Origin: CADEED01 sp963711635
GTDB lineage: Bacteria > Pseudomonadota > Gammaproteobacteria > Steroidobacterales > Steroidobacteraceae
DNA length: 64,000 bases
NCBI GenBank assembly: GCA_963711635.1
Contig: CAVQEZ010000014.1
Location: 1 to 64,000, forward strand
Direction: 5' to 3'
Below the pieces are notes generated by a model that saw only the letters and a list, made by a program, of their open reading frames with translations, did not search any database and had not been told where the DNA came from. The position numbers and the translations under genes are program-made. Positions 16,771 through 26,181 of this stretch are shown piece after piece; within the stretch, counting starts at the first letter, position 1; the number at the start of each line of letters is the position of its first letter.

Positions 16771-19503
16771 TCAGCGCACTTTCTTGCCGCCACCTAGCGA
16801 GAGTACTTTCTCTATCGCGGCCGACAGCGATCGCGCCGATTCCTCATAGTCTGCCCACGGCTTCGACTTCCTCGAGCAGCTCCGGTCCCGTGCGGATGTT
16901 GAACCGCTCGGGCTTCAACGTCGCCTTCACCTCCTTCCAGTGAATCGGCATCGAGATCGGCGCTCCGGGTCTCGCGCGCGTGGATAGCACGGCAACGGCG
17001 GTGGACGTCCGGTCGTTGCGCAGGTAGTCCAGGAAGATCCGCCCGACGCGATCCTTCTTCGACATGGTATCGAGGTACTTGGTCGGCGAGTCGCTCGCCA
17101 TCTGCGCGCAGATGATGTGCGCGAAGTTCTTGGCGGCCGGCCACGCCACCGCATCCTTGCCGCCGGTCAACGGCGTGACCACATGCAATCCTTTGCCGCC
17201 GGTGGTCTTGCAGAAAGACTCGAGTCCCACTTTCTTCAGGCGATCACGCATTTCGAGTGCGGCGGTCGATGACGGCGCTGAACTTCACCTCGGGCGCGGG
17301 ATCGAGGTCGAACACCAATCTACCGGCGACTTCGGGATCGCCCTCGGCGCAGTTCCACGGATGCAATTCGAGCGCGCCGATCTGCGCGACGGCGATGAGC
17401 GTCTCGACGCGATCGATCTGCACATACGGCGCCTTGTCGCCCCTGACCTTGACGAGGGTAAAGAGATCCGAAATGCCGGCCATCGCATGGCGCTGGAAGA
17501 ACTGCTCGCCGGTGATTCCGTCCGGCGCGCGCACCAGCGAGCAGGGCCGGCCGCGCAAATGCGGCAGCAACCACTCGCCGACGGCTTCGTAATACCGGGC
17601 GAGGTCGAGCTTGGTGACGGCGCCACCTTGCGCGCCGTCGGGCCACAGCACCTTGTTGGCGTTCGAGAGCGTCACGCCCATCACGACGTTCGGCCCGGTC
17701 CTCTTGGCGGGAGCGGACCGCGCTTCGTCGACCTCGGCGCTCGGCGCTGTCCGACGCCGGCTCGTTCGTCCACGACTTCCTTGGCAGGCTTGTCGCGGCG
17801 CAATCCCTTGAACGACGCGTGGCGGATCATCCCGGTGGTCCGTCCAGCCGGCGAACTCGATCTCGGCGACGAGCTCGGGCTTCAGCCAATGGACGTTGGC
17901 TTCCTTCCGTGGCGCGTCCTTGCCGCTGAAAGGGCTGACATCCGTCGTGTAGCTTCTCGAGCACGGGCAGAAGGTTGCCTCGCCACCGACTCGCCGTAGC
18001 CCGTACCGATGCGGCCGACGTATTCGAGACGGCCGTTGCGATGGACGCCGGCAAGCAGCGAGCGGAACCTGCCTCGCTCGGGTGGTCCAACCACCGAGCA
18101 CCACTTCATTGCCCGGCGCGGCACTTGGCCTTGGTCCAGCCGCCATGGCGACCGGAGACGTACGGCGCATCCAGCGCGCTTCGAGACGATGCCTTCGAGT
18201 TTCATCTTGCAGGCCGAGAGCCACACCTCATTGCCGGTCGCTTCGAAATGTTCGACGTAGCGGAGCGTGTCGCGCCGAGGTCGGCTTCCTCGAGCAGCGC
18301 CTTCAAGCCGCTGCCTTGCGGGTGGTTAGGGGCAGCTCGCGGACAATCTTCCTTGCCTTCGACCAGCAGATCGAACGCGAAGAACACCAGGCCATCGGAT
18401 TTGCCCTCCGACAAAGCCTCCTGCAGCTTGGCGAAGCTCGGCATGTTGTTCTCGTCGAGCGCGCAGATTTCGCCATCGATGATGCAGTCGGGCAGCGCCT
18501 TCAGCGGCTTTGGCGACGGCTGCGAACTTGACTGGTCCAGTCGAGCCCGGTGCGCGTGCGGATCTGGGCCTTGCCGTTCTGCACGCGAAGCTGCACGCGG
18601 TAGCCGTCGAACTTGATCTCGTGCGCCTAGCCGGCGCCGGCCGGGCGGGCGTTCGACCAATTTGGCAGAGCTGCGGCTCGATGAAATCCGGCATCGATGC
18701 CAGGCGCTTGGTCTTCTTCGGAGGCGTGCGCGCCTTCGGCGCGGCGTCGGCCGCAGCCGCTGCCGGCTTCGTCTCCGTGCGATTCGAATGCCACACCGCA
18801 TCCGCATCTTCTGGCTTGGCTAACATGAACGGCTGCGGCGCCTTGCCGACTCCGCGCGCGATCTGATCCATGGTGCGGCCTGACGCCACCGAACGATCTT
18901 CCTCGATCAGCGCCGGCGTGCCGCCCGGGCGACGCGTATTCGTCCTTGTGTTTGATCAGCAGCCAGTTGGTGCGCGTGTCGCGACCGCGATTGTTCCTGA
19001 TGCGCACGAGCACCCAACTACCCTTCAGCCGTTCACCCGCGAGCACGAACTTGAAGTCGCCGGCCGTGAGTCGCGTCCTCGGGCTTCTTCGGTCCTTGCG
19101 GCGCCCAGAACCCGCGATCCCACATCTGCACGGTGCCGCCGCCGTATTCGCCCTTGGGGATCGTGCCTTCGAAGTCGCCGTAGTCGAGCGGATGATCTTC
19201 CACTTCCACGGCCAGGCGTTTGTCGGCCGGATCGACCGACGGTCCCTTGGTCACGGCCCACGACTTGAAGACGCCGTTCAACTCCAGGCGGAAGTCCTAG
19301 TGCAGATGGCTCGCGGCATGCTTCTGAATCACGAAGCGCCGATGTTCCGCGGGCAGCACCTTGCGCGCGCCGCTCGGCTCCTGCGTCTTGGTGAAATCGC
19401 GCTTGGCCCGATAGGTCTTGAGCTGCGCCTTGCCGGCTTTTTCATGTGCCACTTTAGAAGCGCGCGTCTCGACCCGCATGTAAGCGCAAAGCGTCAAGTG
19501 CAC
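16771..19503 (-). CDS. ligD: Multidomain ATP-dependent DNA ligase LigD, many frameshifts and one stop
   Basis: Bacterial NHEJ ligase, about 910 aa when reassembled. The 3'-phosphoesterase domain comes first: LKTYRAKRDFTKTQEPSG, RRFVIQKHAASHLH, DFRLELNGVFKSWAVTKGPS, YGDFEGTIPKGEYGGGTV. The ligase domain has the nucleotidyl lysine motif HEIKFDGYR (near 18600-18625), DCIIDGEICALDENN, FFAFDLL and KLEGIVSKRA. The C-terminal polymerase domain has LVRAPDGITGEQFFQRHA, FDLDPAPEV (metal-binding Asp pair) and TGGKGLHVVTPL. The end PWADYEESARSLSAAIEKVL needs a shift near 16862. At least eight shifts occur, and TAG at 19297-19299 replaces the usual Tyr of HYDFRLE. Either this patch is poorly sequenced or the gene is dead. 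Confidence 0.85.
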
Positions 19504-19617
19504 ATGGCCTCCGTCTGACAGAATGACAAAGATTCCTTTAATTCAGTAACTTGCGACATGCTGTGGCCGCGGTACAGTTGCTGCCCACACAAGTCCATCG
19601 AATATCTGTGTGCCCTC

Positions 19618-20498
19618 ATGCCTAGCAACGCCCGCTCCATCGCCTCGCTCACGATCTCGTTCGGCCTGGTCGCCATCCCCGTCAAGCTCTATTCGGCCAC
19701 GATTTCGAGCGAGCGCATCTCCTTCAACCTGCTGCGGCAAAGAGACGGCTCGCGCGTCAAGCAACAATACGTCGCGGTCAACGACGGCGCGCTGGTCGAG
19801 CGATCCGAGATGACCAAGGGCTACGAGTTCGCGAAGGGTCAGTACGTGATGTTCTCCGCCGAGGAGCTGAAGGCGCTCGAGGACACCACCACGCACACGA
19901 TCGACATCACGCAGTTCGTTCCGCTGGAATCCGTCGATCCGGTGTACTTCGACGGGACTTACTACCTGGCGCCCGACAAAGGCGGCGCGAAGCCGTATTC
20001 GTTGCTGGCCACGGCGCTCAAGAAGGCCAAGCAGTGCGCGGTAGGCAGGTGGATCTCGCGCGGCAAGGAGCACATCGTGATCCTGCGCCCGATGGACGAC
20101 GGGCTGGCCATGCACCAGCTGCACTTCAAGGCGGAGGTGCGCTCGATCAAGGATCTGGGCGTCGAAGCGGCGCCGGTCTCGGAGCGCGGAGCTCAAGCTC
20201 GCGAACCAGTTGATCGAACAACTCGCGGCCAAGCGCTTCGACCCCAATGAATACGTTGACGAGCATCGCGGCCCGCGTGGAGGCTGCGATCCAGCGGAAA
20301 GTGGAAGGCAAGGAAGTGTCCTTTGCCGAGGCGCCCGCCGGTCGAGTGGCGCTACCAACGTGGTCGATCTGATGGAAGTGCTCAAGGCGAGCTTGAATGC
20401 GCGCGGCGAACAAGGATGCGAAGGAGCGCAAGGCGCCCAAGAAGGCGCCGGTGCCGGGGGAAGCCGCGTCTTCCGAGAAAATCATCAGCGACGAGTGA
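19618..20498 (+). CDS. ku: Ku double-strand-break end-binding protein, frameshifted
   Basis: About 293 aa. Homodimeric DNA-end ring that recruits LigD. The start MPSNARSIASLTISFGLVAI, with PVKLYSATISSERISFNLL, is the standard Ku opening. HTIDITQFVPLESVDPVYFD, TYYLAPDKGGAKPYSLLATAL and VGRWISRGKEHIVILRP are the conserved core. After a shift near 20190 it continues AELKLANQLIEQLAAKRFDP, then VEAAIQRKVEGKEVSFAEAP, then NVVDLMEVLKASLNA, and ends with a basic tail and EKIISDE. Further shifts fall near 20270, 20350 and 20430. Divergent from ligD across about 115 bp and followed 1 bp later by the MerR-TPR gene. Confidence 0.9.
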
Positions 20499-20499
20499 G

Positions 20500-21320
20500 A
20501 TGCAGGAATACTCGCTGGCAGATCTGAAGAGGCTGTTCGGTCTCCCTCCAGCGCTCATCCGGAAGCTGAGCGAGGCCGGGTTCATCAGCCGCCGGCCCTT
20601 CCGGCAAGACAAGGCGGCAAGAGCAGATACACATTTCAGGATCTGCTGGTGCTGCGCGTCGCGGGCGCGCTCAAGGCCGCGAAGATTTCCACGCCGAAGA
20701 TTGCCGAGGCGCTGGAGCAGATCCGCAGTGCGTCTGCCGACCGGTCGGCTGCCGGCGATCGCGCTGGCGGCATCCGGCAAGGATCTCGCGGTGCGTGAAG
20801 GCTCGCGTGAATGGGAAGCCTCCGGCCAATATGCGTTGCCGCTGATACCGAAGCCGGCGCCGGCGCAGGTCGCCGAAATGAGGCGTTCGGCGGAAGTTCC
20901 GGCCGCGGCTCTCGCGCACGAGCATTTTCAGCGCGGTCACATGCTCGAGGACTCGGACGTCGTCGGCCGCCCGTGCCGCGTACCTCGCGGCATTGAGCGT
21001 TCAGGAAGATCACCTGGAGGCGAGGATCAACCTGGGACGATTGCTGCACCTCGACGGGAAGCTCGAAGGAGGCGGAGCGGTTGTATCGACAGGCGAAGAC
21101 GTCGAGCGCGCTGCTGTCATTCAACCTCGCCATCCTGCTCGAAGATCTCGAGCGGGAAGAGGAGGCGGTCGCGGCGTACCGCGATGCGCTGGCACAGGAT
21201 CCGCTGCTGCGCGATGCGCATTTCAATCTATCCAGATTGCACGAGAAGGCGAATCGGCCGCGCGAGGCGTTGCGGCACTTGCTGGCCTATCGACGCCACA
21301 TCGCGCGCTACGGCGAGTGA
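20500..21320 (+). CDS. MerR-type HTH protein with tetratricopeptide repeats, frameshifted
   Basis: The N-terminus MQEYSLADLKRLFGLPPALI, then RKLSEAGFIS is a MerR-like winged helix. After a shift near 20610 it reads YTFQDLLVLRVAGALKAAKI and STPKIAEALEQI. The C-terminal half carries TPR helices: QEDHLEARINLGRLLHLDGK, LSFNLAILLEDLEREEEAVA, AYRDALAQDPLLRDAHFNLS. Further shifts fall near 20735, 20970 and 21078. It starts one base after the ku stop, so it belongs to the ku operon and probably regulates or assists NHEJ. That role is inferred from position; the HTH-TPR architecture is seen. Confidence 0.7.
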
Positions 21321-21335
21321 GGCTAACCTTCCCGC

Positions 21336-21812
21336 ATGAAGCCCGTACGTCTCCTCGCGGTTGCAATCGCCAATCTGTTGCTGGCATCGACCGGGCATGC
21401 TGCGCCGCCGCCGCCCTGTTCCAGCCCCGAACATCGGCAGTTCGACTTCTGGATAGGCGAGTGGCGCGTGTCCAAGCCCGATGGCTCCTTCGTCGGCACG
21501 AATCGCATCACGCTGGAATACGGCAAGTGCGTGATCCACGAGCACTACGTCACCGGCAAGGGCTACAGCGGTGAAAGCCTCAATGCCTACGATGCGGTGC
21601 GCAAGGTGTGGCACCAGACCTGGGTGGACACCGACGGACTGCTGTTGACGCTCGAAGGCCATTGGGATGGCAAGAACATGGTGCTCGAGGGAGGGAAGCA
21701 GCGCATCACCTGGACTCCGAATGCCGATGGATCCGTGCGTCAGCTCTGGGAATCGGCAGACGCGCGTGGTGCATGGACCGTGGTGTTCGACGGCAGGTAT
21801 ACGAAGAGTTAG
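21336..21812 (+). CDS. Secreted DUF1579-like protein
   Basis: 158 aa, intact. Signal peptide MKPVRLLAVAIANLLLASTG with HAAPP after it. The mature part HRQFDFWIGEWRVSKPDGS, then ITLEYGKCVIHEHYVTGKGY, YDAVRKVWHQTWVDTDG and FDGRYTKS fits the 'FDFWIGEW' lipocalin-like family (DUF1579 and relatives). Two cysteines (CSSPEH, GKCVI) could pair. Unknown ligand. It stands 15 bp after the MerR-TPR gene on the same strand but has a signal peptide and unrelated function, so it may only be read through. Confidence 0.7.
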   Translation: MKPVRLLAVAIANLLLASTGHAAPPPPCSSPEHRQFDFWIGEWRVSKPDGSFVGTNRITLEYGKCVIHEHYVTGKGYSGESLNAYDAVRKVWHQTWVDTDGLLLTLEGHWDGKNMVLEGGKQRITWTPNADGSVRQLWESADARGAWTVVFDGRYTKS

Positions 21813-22024
21813 CCGCGAAGGGCTGCCGTCCTGCAGCCAACGGTCGGTTTCCGAGTCTGAACGGTTCGGCGCGCATTTCTTCGCTTCGACGGTCGCTGAA
21901 TTCGCCCCGTCGCAAGCGCGAACCTCATCGCACCGACCACCGAACTCTCTTCCACGACACAAGTCCGCTCACTTAAGGTCTCTGAATCAGGGAGCCTTTG
22001 CGCTTGTCAGCCAGACCAAAACTC

Positions 22025-22516
22025 GTGAGAACGCTGATCGTGAACGGTGAGGTCGCCGCGCGCGCTCAGCTGCATCGGCTGGGCGAAGACCGGCCGGACC
22101 TGGATGTCATTGCCGACGCGGGCAACGGTGCCCAGGCCATCGACGTCATTCATGGCAGCACCGCGCTCCGGCCGCCGCAAATCATCGGTGAAAAGTCGGG
22201 CCGCATATATTTCCTCGACGCCCACGAAGTGGAGTACCTGGCCTCCGCGGGCAACTACGTCGTCGCGCACGTCGGTGCCAACGAATTCCTCGCGCGGGCG
22301 ACGCTGAAGCGCATTTCGGCACGCCTTGCGCCGCTGGGCTTCGTGCAGATCGAGCGTTCGCTGCTGATAAATCTCCGCCAGGTGGCGCACGTCGAAAGGC
22401 ACGAGCGCGGGCAATTCTGCTTCGTGATGCGCGGCGGCGCGCGCCTGGTCTCGAGTCGCGAGCGCGGCAGCGACATCCGCGCGTTGTTGTTCGGCGCGTT
22501 GACCACACACGCGTAG
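22025..22516 (+). CDS. LytTR-domain DNA-binding protein with a collapsed receiver domain
   Basis: 163 aa from the GTG at 22025; a TTG at 21998 is an alternative start. The first 45 residues look like the opening of a LytR/AlgR receiver (RTLIVNGEVAARAQLHRLGE, then ADAGNGAQAID), but the acidic pair usually written VDDE is VNGE. The central part with the phosphorylated Asp is absent. It passes directly into the LytTR domain: GRIYFLDAHEVEYLASAGNY, FLARATLKRISARLAP, FVQIERSLLINLRQVAHVER. It probably binds DNA but cannot be switched by classical phosphorylation. An internal deletion of ~70 codons in an ancestral regulator would explain the layout. Confidence 0.7.
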   Translation: MRTLIVNGEVAARAQLHRLGEDRPDLDVIADAGNGAQAIDVIHGSTALRPPQIIGEKSGRIYFLDAHEVEYLASAGNYVVAHVGANEFLARATLKRISARLAPLGFVQIERSLLINLRQVAHVERHERGQFCFVMRGGARLVSSRERGSDIRALLFGALTTHA

Positions 22517-22735
22517 CGGTATTCCTACAACAGAAATTCCCAGCGCACGTCGCAACGCACGGTGATCGCCGCGCCGCCGGCTCGTCCCGCCCCCGACCAC
22601 TTCGTCCCGCCGCCGACCTGCCTGGTCACAAAACTCCTTGGCCCGGATTTTCGCGGCCTATCTTCCCTGACACGAAGCTGGCGCGCGTATGCGCGGTAAA
22701 CGCAACAGCGCCAGCCATCAACTTAGGGAGTTGAC

Positions 22736-25700
22736 ATGAAACGCAAGCGTATTTTCAGTGCCGCAGCGGCCCTCGTCAGCGCGCAGGCCATCGCACAGTC
22801 GCCGCCGGCCGCGGAACCGAAAGGCACCATAGAAGAGGTGGTCGTCACGGGCTCCCGCATCGCGAGCCCGAATGCCACGAGCACCAGCCCGATCCAGGTG
22901 GTCACGCGCGAGGACATGCAGGTTTCCGGCAAGCACGATGTCACCGACCTCATCGCCCAGCTGCCGCAGAACTTCACCAACGACCTGGGACAGGACCTCG
23001 GCAACCGTACGCCCGGCCTAACCACCGCGGGCGGCGTCGCCACCGCAGACCTGCGCGGACTCGGCCCCAATCGCACACTGGTGCTGGTGAACGGGCGCCG
23101 GCTGGGCATCGGCTCGCCGTACACCTTCATCCAGTCGCCGGCTCCCGACCTGGATCAGATTCCCGCGGCACTGGTGGAACGCGTGGAAGTGTTGACCGGC
23201 GGCGCGTCGGCGACCTACGGCTCCGACGCCATCGCCGGCGTGATCAACTTCATCATGAAGAAGAACTTCGAGGGTTTTCAGGTCGACGCCCAGATCGGCG
23301 GCAACTGGCACGACAACAGCAACTCGTACGTTCAGCAGGCGCAGATCGATGCCGGCGGTACTCCCCTGACAGGAGAGAGCACCGACGGCAAGTCCATGTC
23401 GATCAACTTTCTCGCGGGCACGAGCCTTGCCGATGGACGAGGCAATGTCACCGCGTACTTCGGCTACCTGAAGTCCGATCCCGTGAAGAGCTCGGATCGT
23501 GATTTCGGCGGTTGCCAGCTGAATCCCAGTGACGACCTCACGGAAGCGGTCTGCGCCGGCAGCATCAACTCCAACTACTGGCAGCCGCAGACCGGTCCGA
23601 ACGCCTTCGCCGAATACAACGTGCTCGGCAACAGCTTCATCGACTTCGGAACGGCCGAGACGAATCCTCCCGCGTTCTTCAATTCGCAGCCGTACATCTA
23701 CATGCAGCGCGGCAACGAGCGTTACACCGCGGGATTCATGGCTCACCTGGACATGACCGACAACTTCCAGGTGTACACCGAATTCGGCTACATGAACGAC
23801 CGGTCGCACCAGGAGGTCGCGCCCGCGGCGGCGTTCCTCTTCTCGAATCCGAACGACCCGATCAGCGGCAACTACAACATCAACTGCAGTAATCCGTTGA
23901 TGAGCGCCCAGCAGCAGCTCACGCTGTGCACGCAGGCGGACATCGATGCGGATCTCGCGGCCATTGCCTCCGGCGGCGCGCCGGTCACGGCCAACGTGGC
24001 GATCGGCCGCCGCAACGTGGAGGGTGGGGGACGCAGCAGCGACTACGAGCACAGCAACTACCGCGCGGTGCTGGGCGGCAAAGGCGATATCAACGCGGCG
24101 TGGAGCTATGACGCCTACGGGCAGTACTACTACACGACGTTCTTCACCTCGAACGATCAGTACATGAATTTCACCGCCATCGACCAGGCGCTGCTGGTGA
24201 GGAATGACGCGAACGGAAATCCCGTGTGCCTCAGTGGCGGCCGCTGCGTGCCCTGGAACATCTTCCAGGATGGCGGTGTCACGCAGGAGCAGCTGGAGTT
24301 CCTCTATCTGGCCGGCACCGGCTACGGCACCACCACGCTGCGCACGATTCACGGCGAAGTCTCGGGCCAGCTCGGCGAATACGGCATCAAGCTGCCCACC
24401 GCCGAAGAAGGTGTGGCGGTCAACGTCGGCTACGAGCACCGCAACGAGCACGTGGAGTTCACGCCGGATGCGGGCCTCGCGAGCGGGCAGCTCTCGGGCT
24501 TCGGCAGCGCCGCCGTGGGCATCGACAACAGTGTTTCGGTCAGCGAAGGATTCATCGAGGTTCGCGTGCCGCTGGTGCAGGACAGGCCCGGCATCAAGGA
24601 TCTGATCTTCGATACCGCGTACCGCTATTCCGACTATTCCAGCACCGGCCAGGTCAACACCTACAAATTCGAGACGCAGTACGCGCCGGTCGAATCGCTG
24701 CGATTCCGGGGTTCCTTTCAGCGCGCCGTGCGGTCGCCCAGCGTGGTGGAGCTCTACAACGGCAGCCTGGTGGGATTGATCCAGCTCGGCGACGACCCGT
24801 GTTCGTCCCCGGACGGCGTGACGCCGGCCGCCGCCACGCTGGAGCAGTGCTTGAATACCGTACCGGCGGCCGAGCAGGCAGCCTTCATCCAGCGGTATGG
24901 CAATGGCAGCACCACCAACAACATTCCCGATGCAGTGCTCGGCCAGCTATCGCAACTCACCGGCGGCAACCCCGAGCTCGAGAACGAAACGGCGACCTCG
25001 TACACGGTGGGCTTCAACATCACCCCCGAGGCATTGCCCACGCTCACCGCGAGCATCGACTACTACAAGATCAAGATCGACAACGTCGTGGGTGTGATCT
25101 CGGCCAACGTGGCGCTGAATACCTGCCTCGATACCGGGGATCCTGTCTACTGCTCGTTGATCGTGCGTCAGCACACCACCGGCGGACTCACGGGCAACAA
25201 CATTGCCGGCGGCGGTTACATCGTTCAGCAAAACCTGAACGTCGCCCAGGCCTCGATCAGCGGCATCGACTTGCAGACCGCCTATCTGCTCCGCCTGCCG
25301 GGTGAGTCGGGATCGCTGTCGTTCGCCATGAATGGCGCCTATCTACTCTCGACGGAGACCACGCCGCTGCCGGGTGCCCACACCTATGATTGCGCCGGCC
25401 TGTACGGCAATACCTGCCAGACCGTGAACCCGCGCTGGCGCCACAACCTGCGCACCACGTGGAGCACGCCGTGGGATATCGACGTCGCCCTGACCTGGCG
25501 ATTCGTCGGCAGCGTGAAGCTCGACAACAACGATTCCGATCCCACGCTGCAAGGCGCGGAACATCGCGATCCGGGGACCGGCGAGCCGCTGTACAAGGCC
25601 TTCGGGGCCGAGTTCCCGACCTTCAGCTACTTCGACCTGGCCGGCACGTGGAATGCCACGGAGGACATCCAGGTTCGCCTCGGCATCAACAACGTGCTCG

Positions 25701-25816
25701 ACAAGGATCCACCGCTCGGTACCGTCGAAGTGGTGGGCGGCGGCGCCGCGAACACATACTCGACCTACGACATCATGGGCCGACAGGTGTTCATGTCGGT
25801 GACGGCCAAGTTCTAG
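22736..25816 (+). CDS. TonB-dependent outer-membrane receptor
   Basis: 1026 aa, intact. Start ATG preceded by AGGGAG. Signal peptide MKRKRIFSAAAALVSAQAIA, then the TonB box region IEEVVVTGSRIASPNATSTS and the plug (PIQVVTREDMQVSGKHDVTD, LIAQLPQNF, GLGPNRTLVLVNGRRLGIGS, VERVEVLTGGASATYGSDAI, AGVINFIMKK). The beta-barrel ends FMSVTAKF with terminal Phe. Length and 'NFTND' plug features fit the large xanthomonad-type receptors that import plant or polymer breakdown products. No regulator or transporter partner is adjacent, so the substrate cannot be read from context. Confidence 0.92.
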   Translation: MKRKRIFSAAAALVSAQAIAQSPPAAEPKGTIEEVVVTGSRIASPNATSTSPIQVVTREDMQVSGKHDVTDLIAQLPQNFTNDLGQDLGNRTPGLTTAGGVATADLRGLGPNRTLVLVNGRRLGIGSPYTFIQSPAPDLDQIPAALVERVEVLTGGASATYGSDAIAGVINFIMKKNFEGFQVDAQIGGNWHDNSNSYVQQAQIDAGGTPLTGESTDGKSMSINFLAGTSLADGRGNVTAYFGYLKSDPVKSSDRDFGGCQLNPSDDLTEAVCAGSINSNYWQPQTGPNAFAEYNVLGNSFIDFGTAETNPPAFFNSQPYIYMQRGNERYTAGFMAHLDMTDNFQVYTEFGYMNDRSHQEVAPAAAFLFSNPNDPISGNYNINCSNPLMSAQQQLTLCTQADIDADLAAIASGGAPVTANVAIGRRNVEGGGRSSDYEHSNYRAVLGGKGDINAAWSYDAYGQYYYTTFFTSNDQYMNFTAIDQALLVRNDANGNPVCLSGGRCVPWNIFQDGGVTQEQLEFLYLAGTGYGTTTLRTIHGEVSGQLGEYGIKLPTAEEGVAVNVGYEHRNEHVEFTPDAGLASGQLSGFGSAAVGIDNSVSVSEGFIEVRVPLVQDRPGIKDLIFDTAYRYSDYSSTGQVNTYKFETQYAPVESLRFRGSFQRAVRSPSVVELYNGSLVGLIQLGDDPCSSPDGVTPAAATLEQCLNTVPAAEQAAFIQRYGNGSTTNNIPDAVLGQLSQLTGGNPELENETATSYTVGFNITPEALPTLTASIDYYKIKIDNVVGVISANVALNTCLDTGDPVYCSLIVRQHTTGGLTGNNIAGGGYIVQQNLNVAQASISGIDLQTAYLLRLPGESGSLSFAMNGAYLLSTETTPLPGAHTYDCAGLYGNTCQTVNPRWRHNLRTTWSTPWDIDVALTWRFVGSVKLDNNDSDPTLQGAEHRDPGTGEPLYKAFGAEFPTFSYFDLAGTWNATEDIQVRLGINNVLDKDPPLGTVEVVGGGAANTYSTYDIMGRQVFMSVTAKF

Positions 25817-25821
25817 CGCGC

Positions 25822-26040
25822 TCAACCTCCGCCGGTCGGCGGTGGAGGATTGGACGGCTGCGTAGTATCCGCCGGCGGTGGCTCGGTCGGCGGTGTACCG
25901 GGCGTGGTGGTCGTCGGAGGCGGAGCAGTCGTATCCGACGGAGGCGCACCGGTCTCCGAAGGCGGATTCGCCGTGCGATCACCGCACGCGGTCAACAGCG
26001 CGGTTGCGGCGCACAGGGGAAGCAGGAATTTGGCGTTCAT
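25822..26040 (-). CDS. Small proline/threonine-rich lipoprotein (paralogue of 52630-52902)
   Basis: 72 aa. Signal peptide and lipobox in MNAKFLLPLCAATALLTACG (LTAC). The mature chain is almost entirely Pro, Thr, Ser and Gly with Asp/Glu (SETGAPPSDTTAPPPTTTTP), ending PPPPTGGG. It has the same plan, start (MN-ILLPLCAA-LL-ACG) and Pro-Gly end as the protein at 52630-52902. It is tail-to-tail with the TonB receptor gene. Disordered surface or periplasmic tether; function unknown. Confidence 0.6.
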   Translation of the reverse strand: MNAKFLLPLCAATALLTACGDRTANPPSETGAPPSDTTAPPPTTTTPGTPPTEPPPADTTQPSNPPPPTGGG

Positions 26041-26181
26041 GTGTCCTCCGGAGGGCGTGGTGGCAAGCACTTGCACCGTACGCGGTCCAGCGTGCACAGG
26101 CAGTCAGTGTGCCGATGCCATTGGTCGTGGCCGCGTCTGACGTCTTGACAGCGGTTGCGGCCATCGCCAGCGTTCGTCTGC

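Noticed and set aside
23018..24451. 477-codon frame antisense to the TonB receptor
   Set aside because: No ribosome binding site or family motif; the intact 1026-aa receptor on the other strand explains the region. The same applies to antisense frames at 10189-11733 and 44390-45577.
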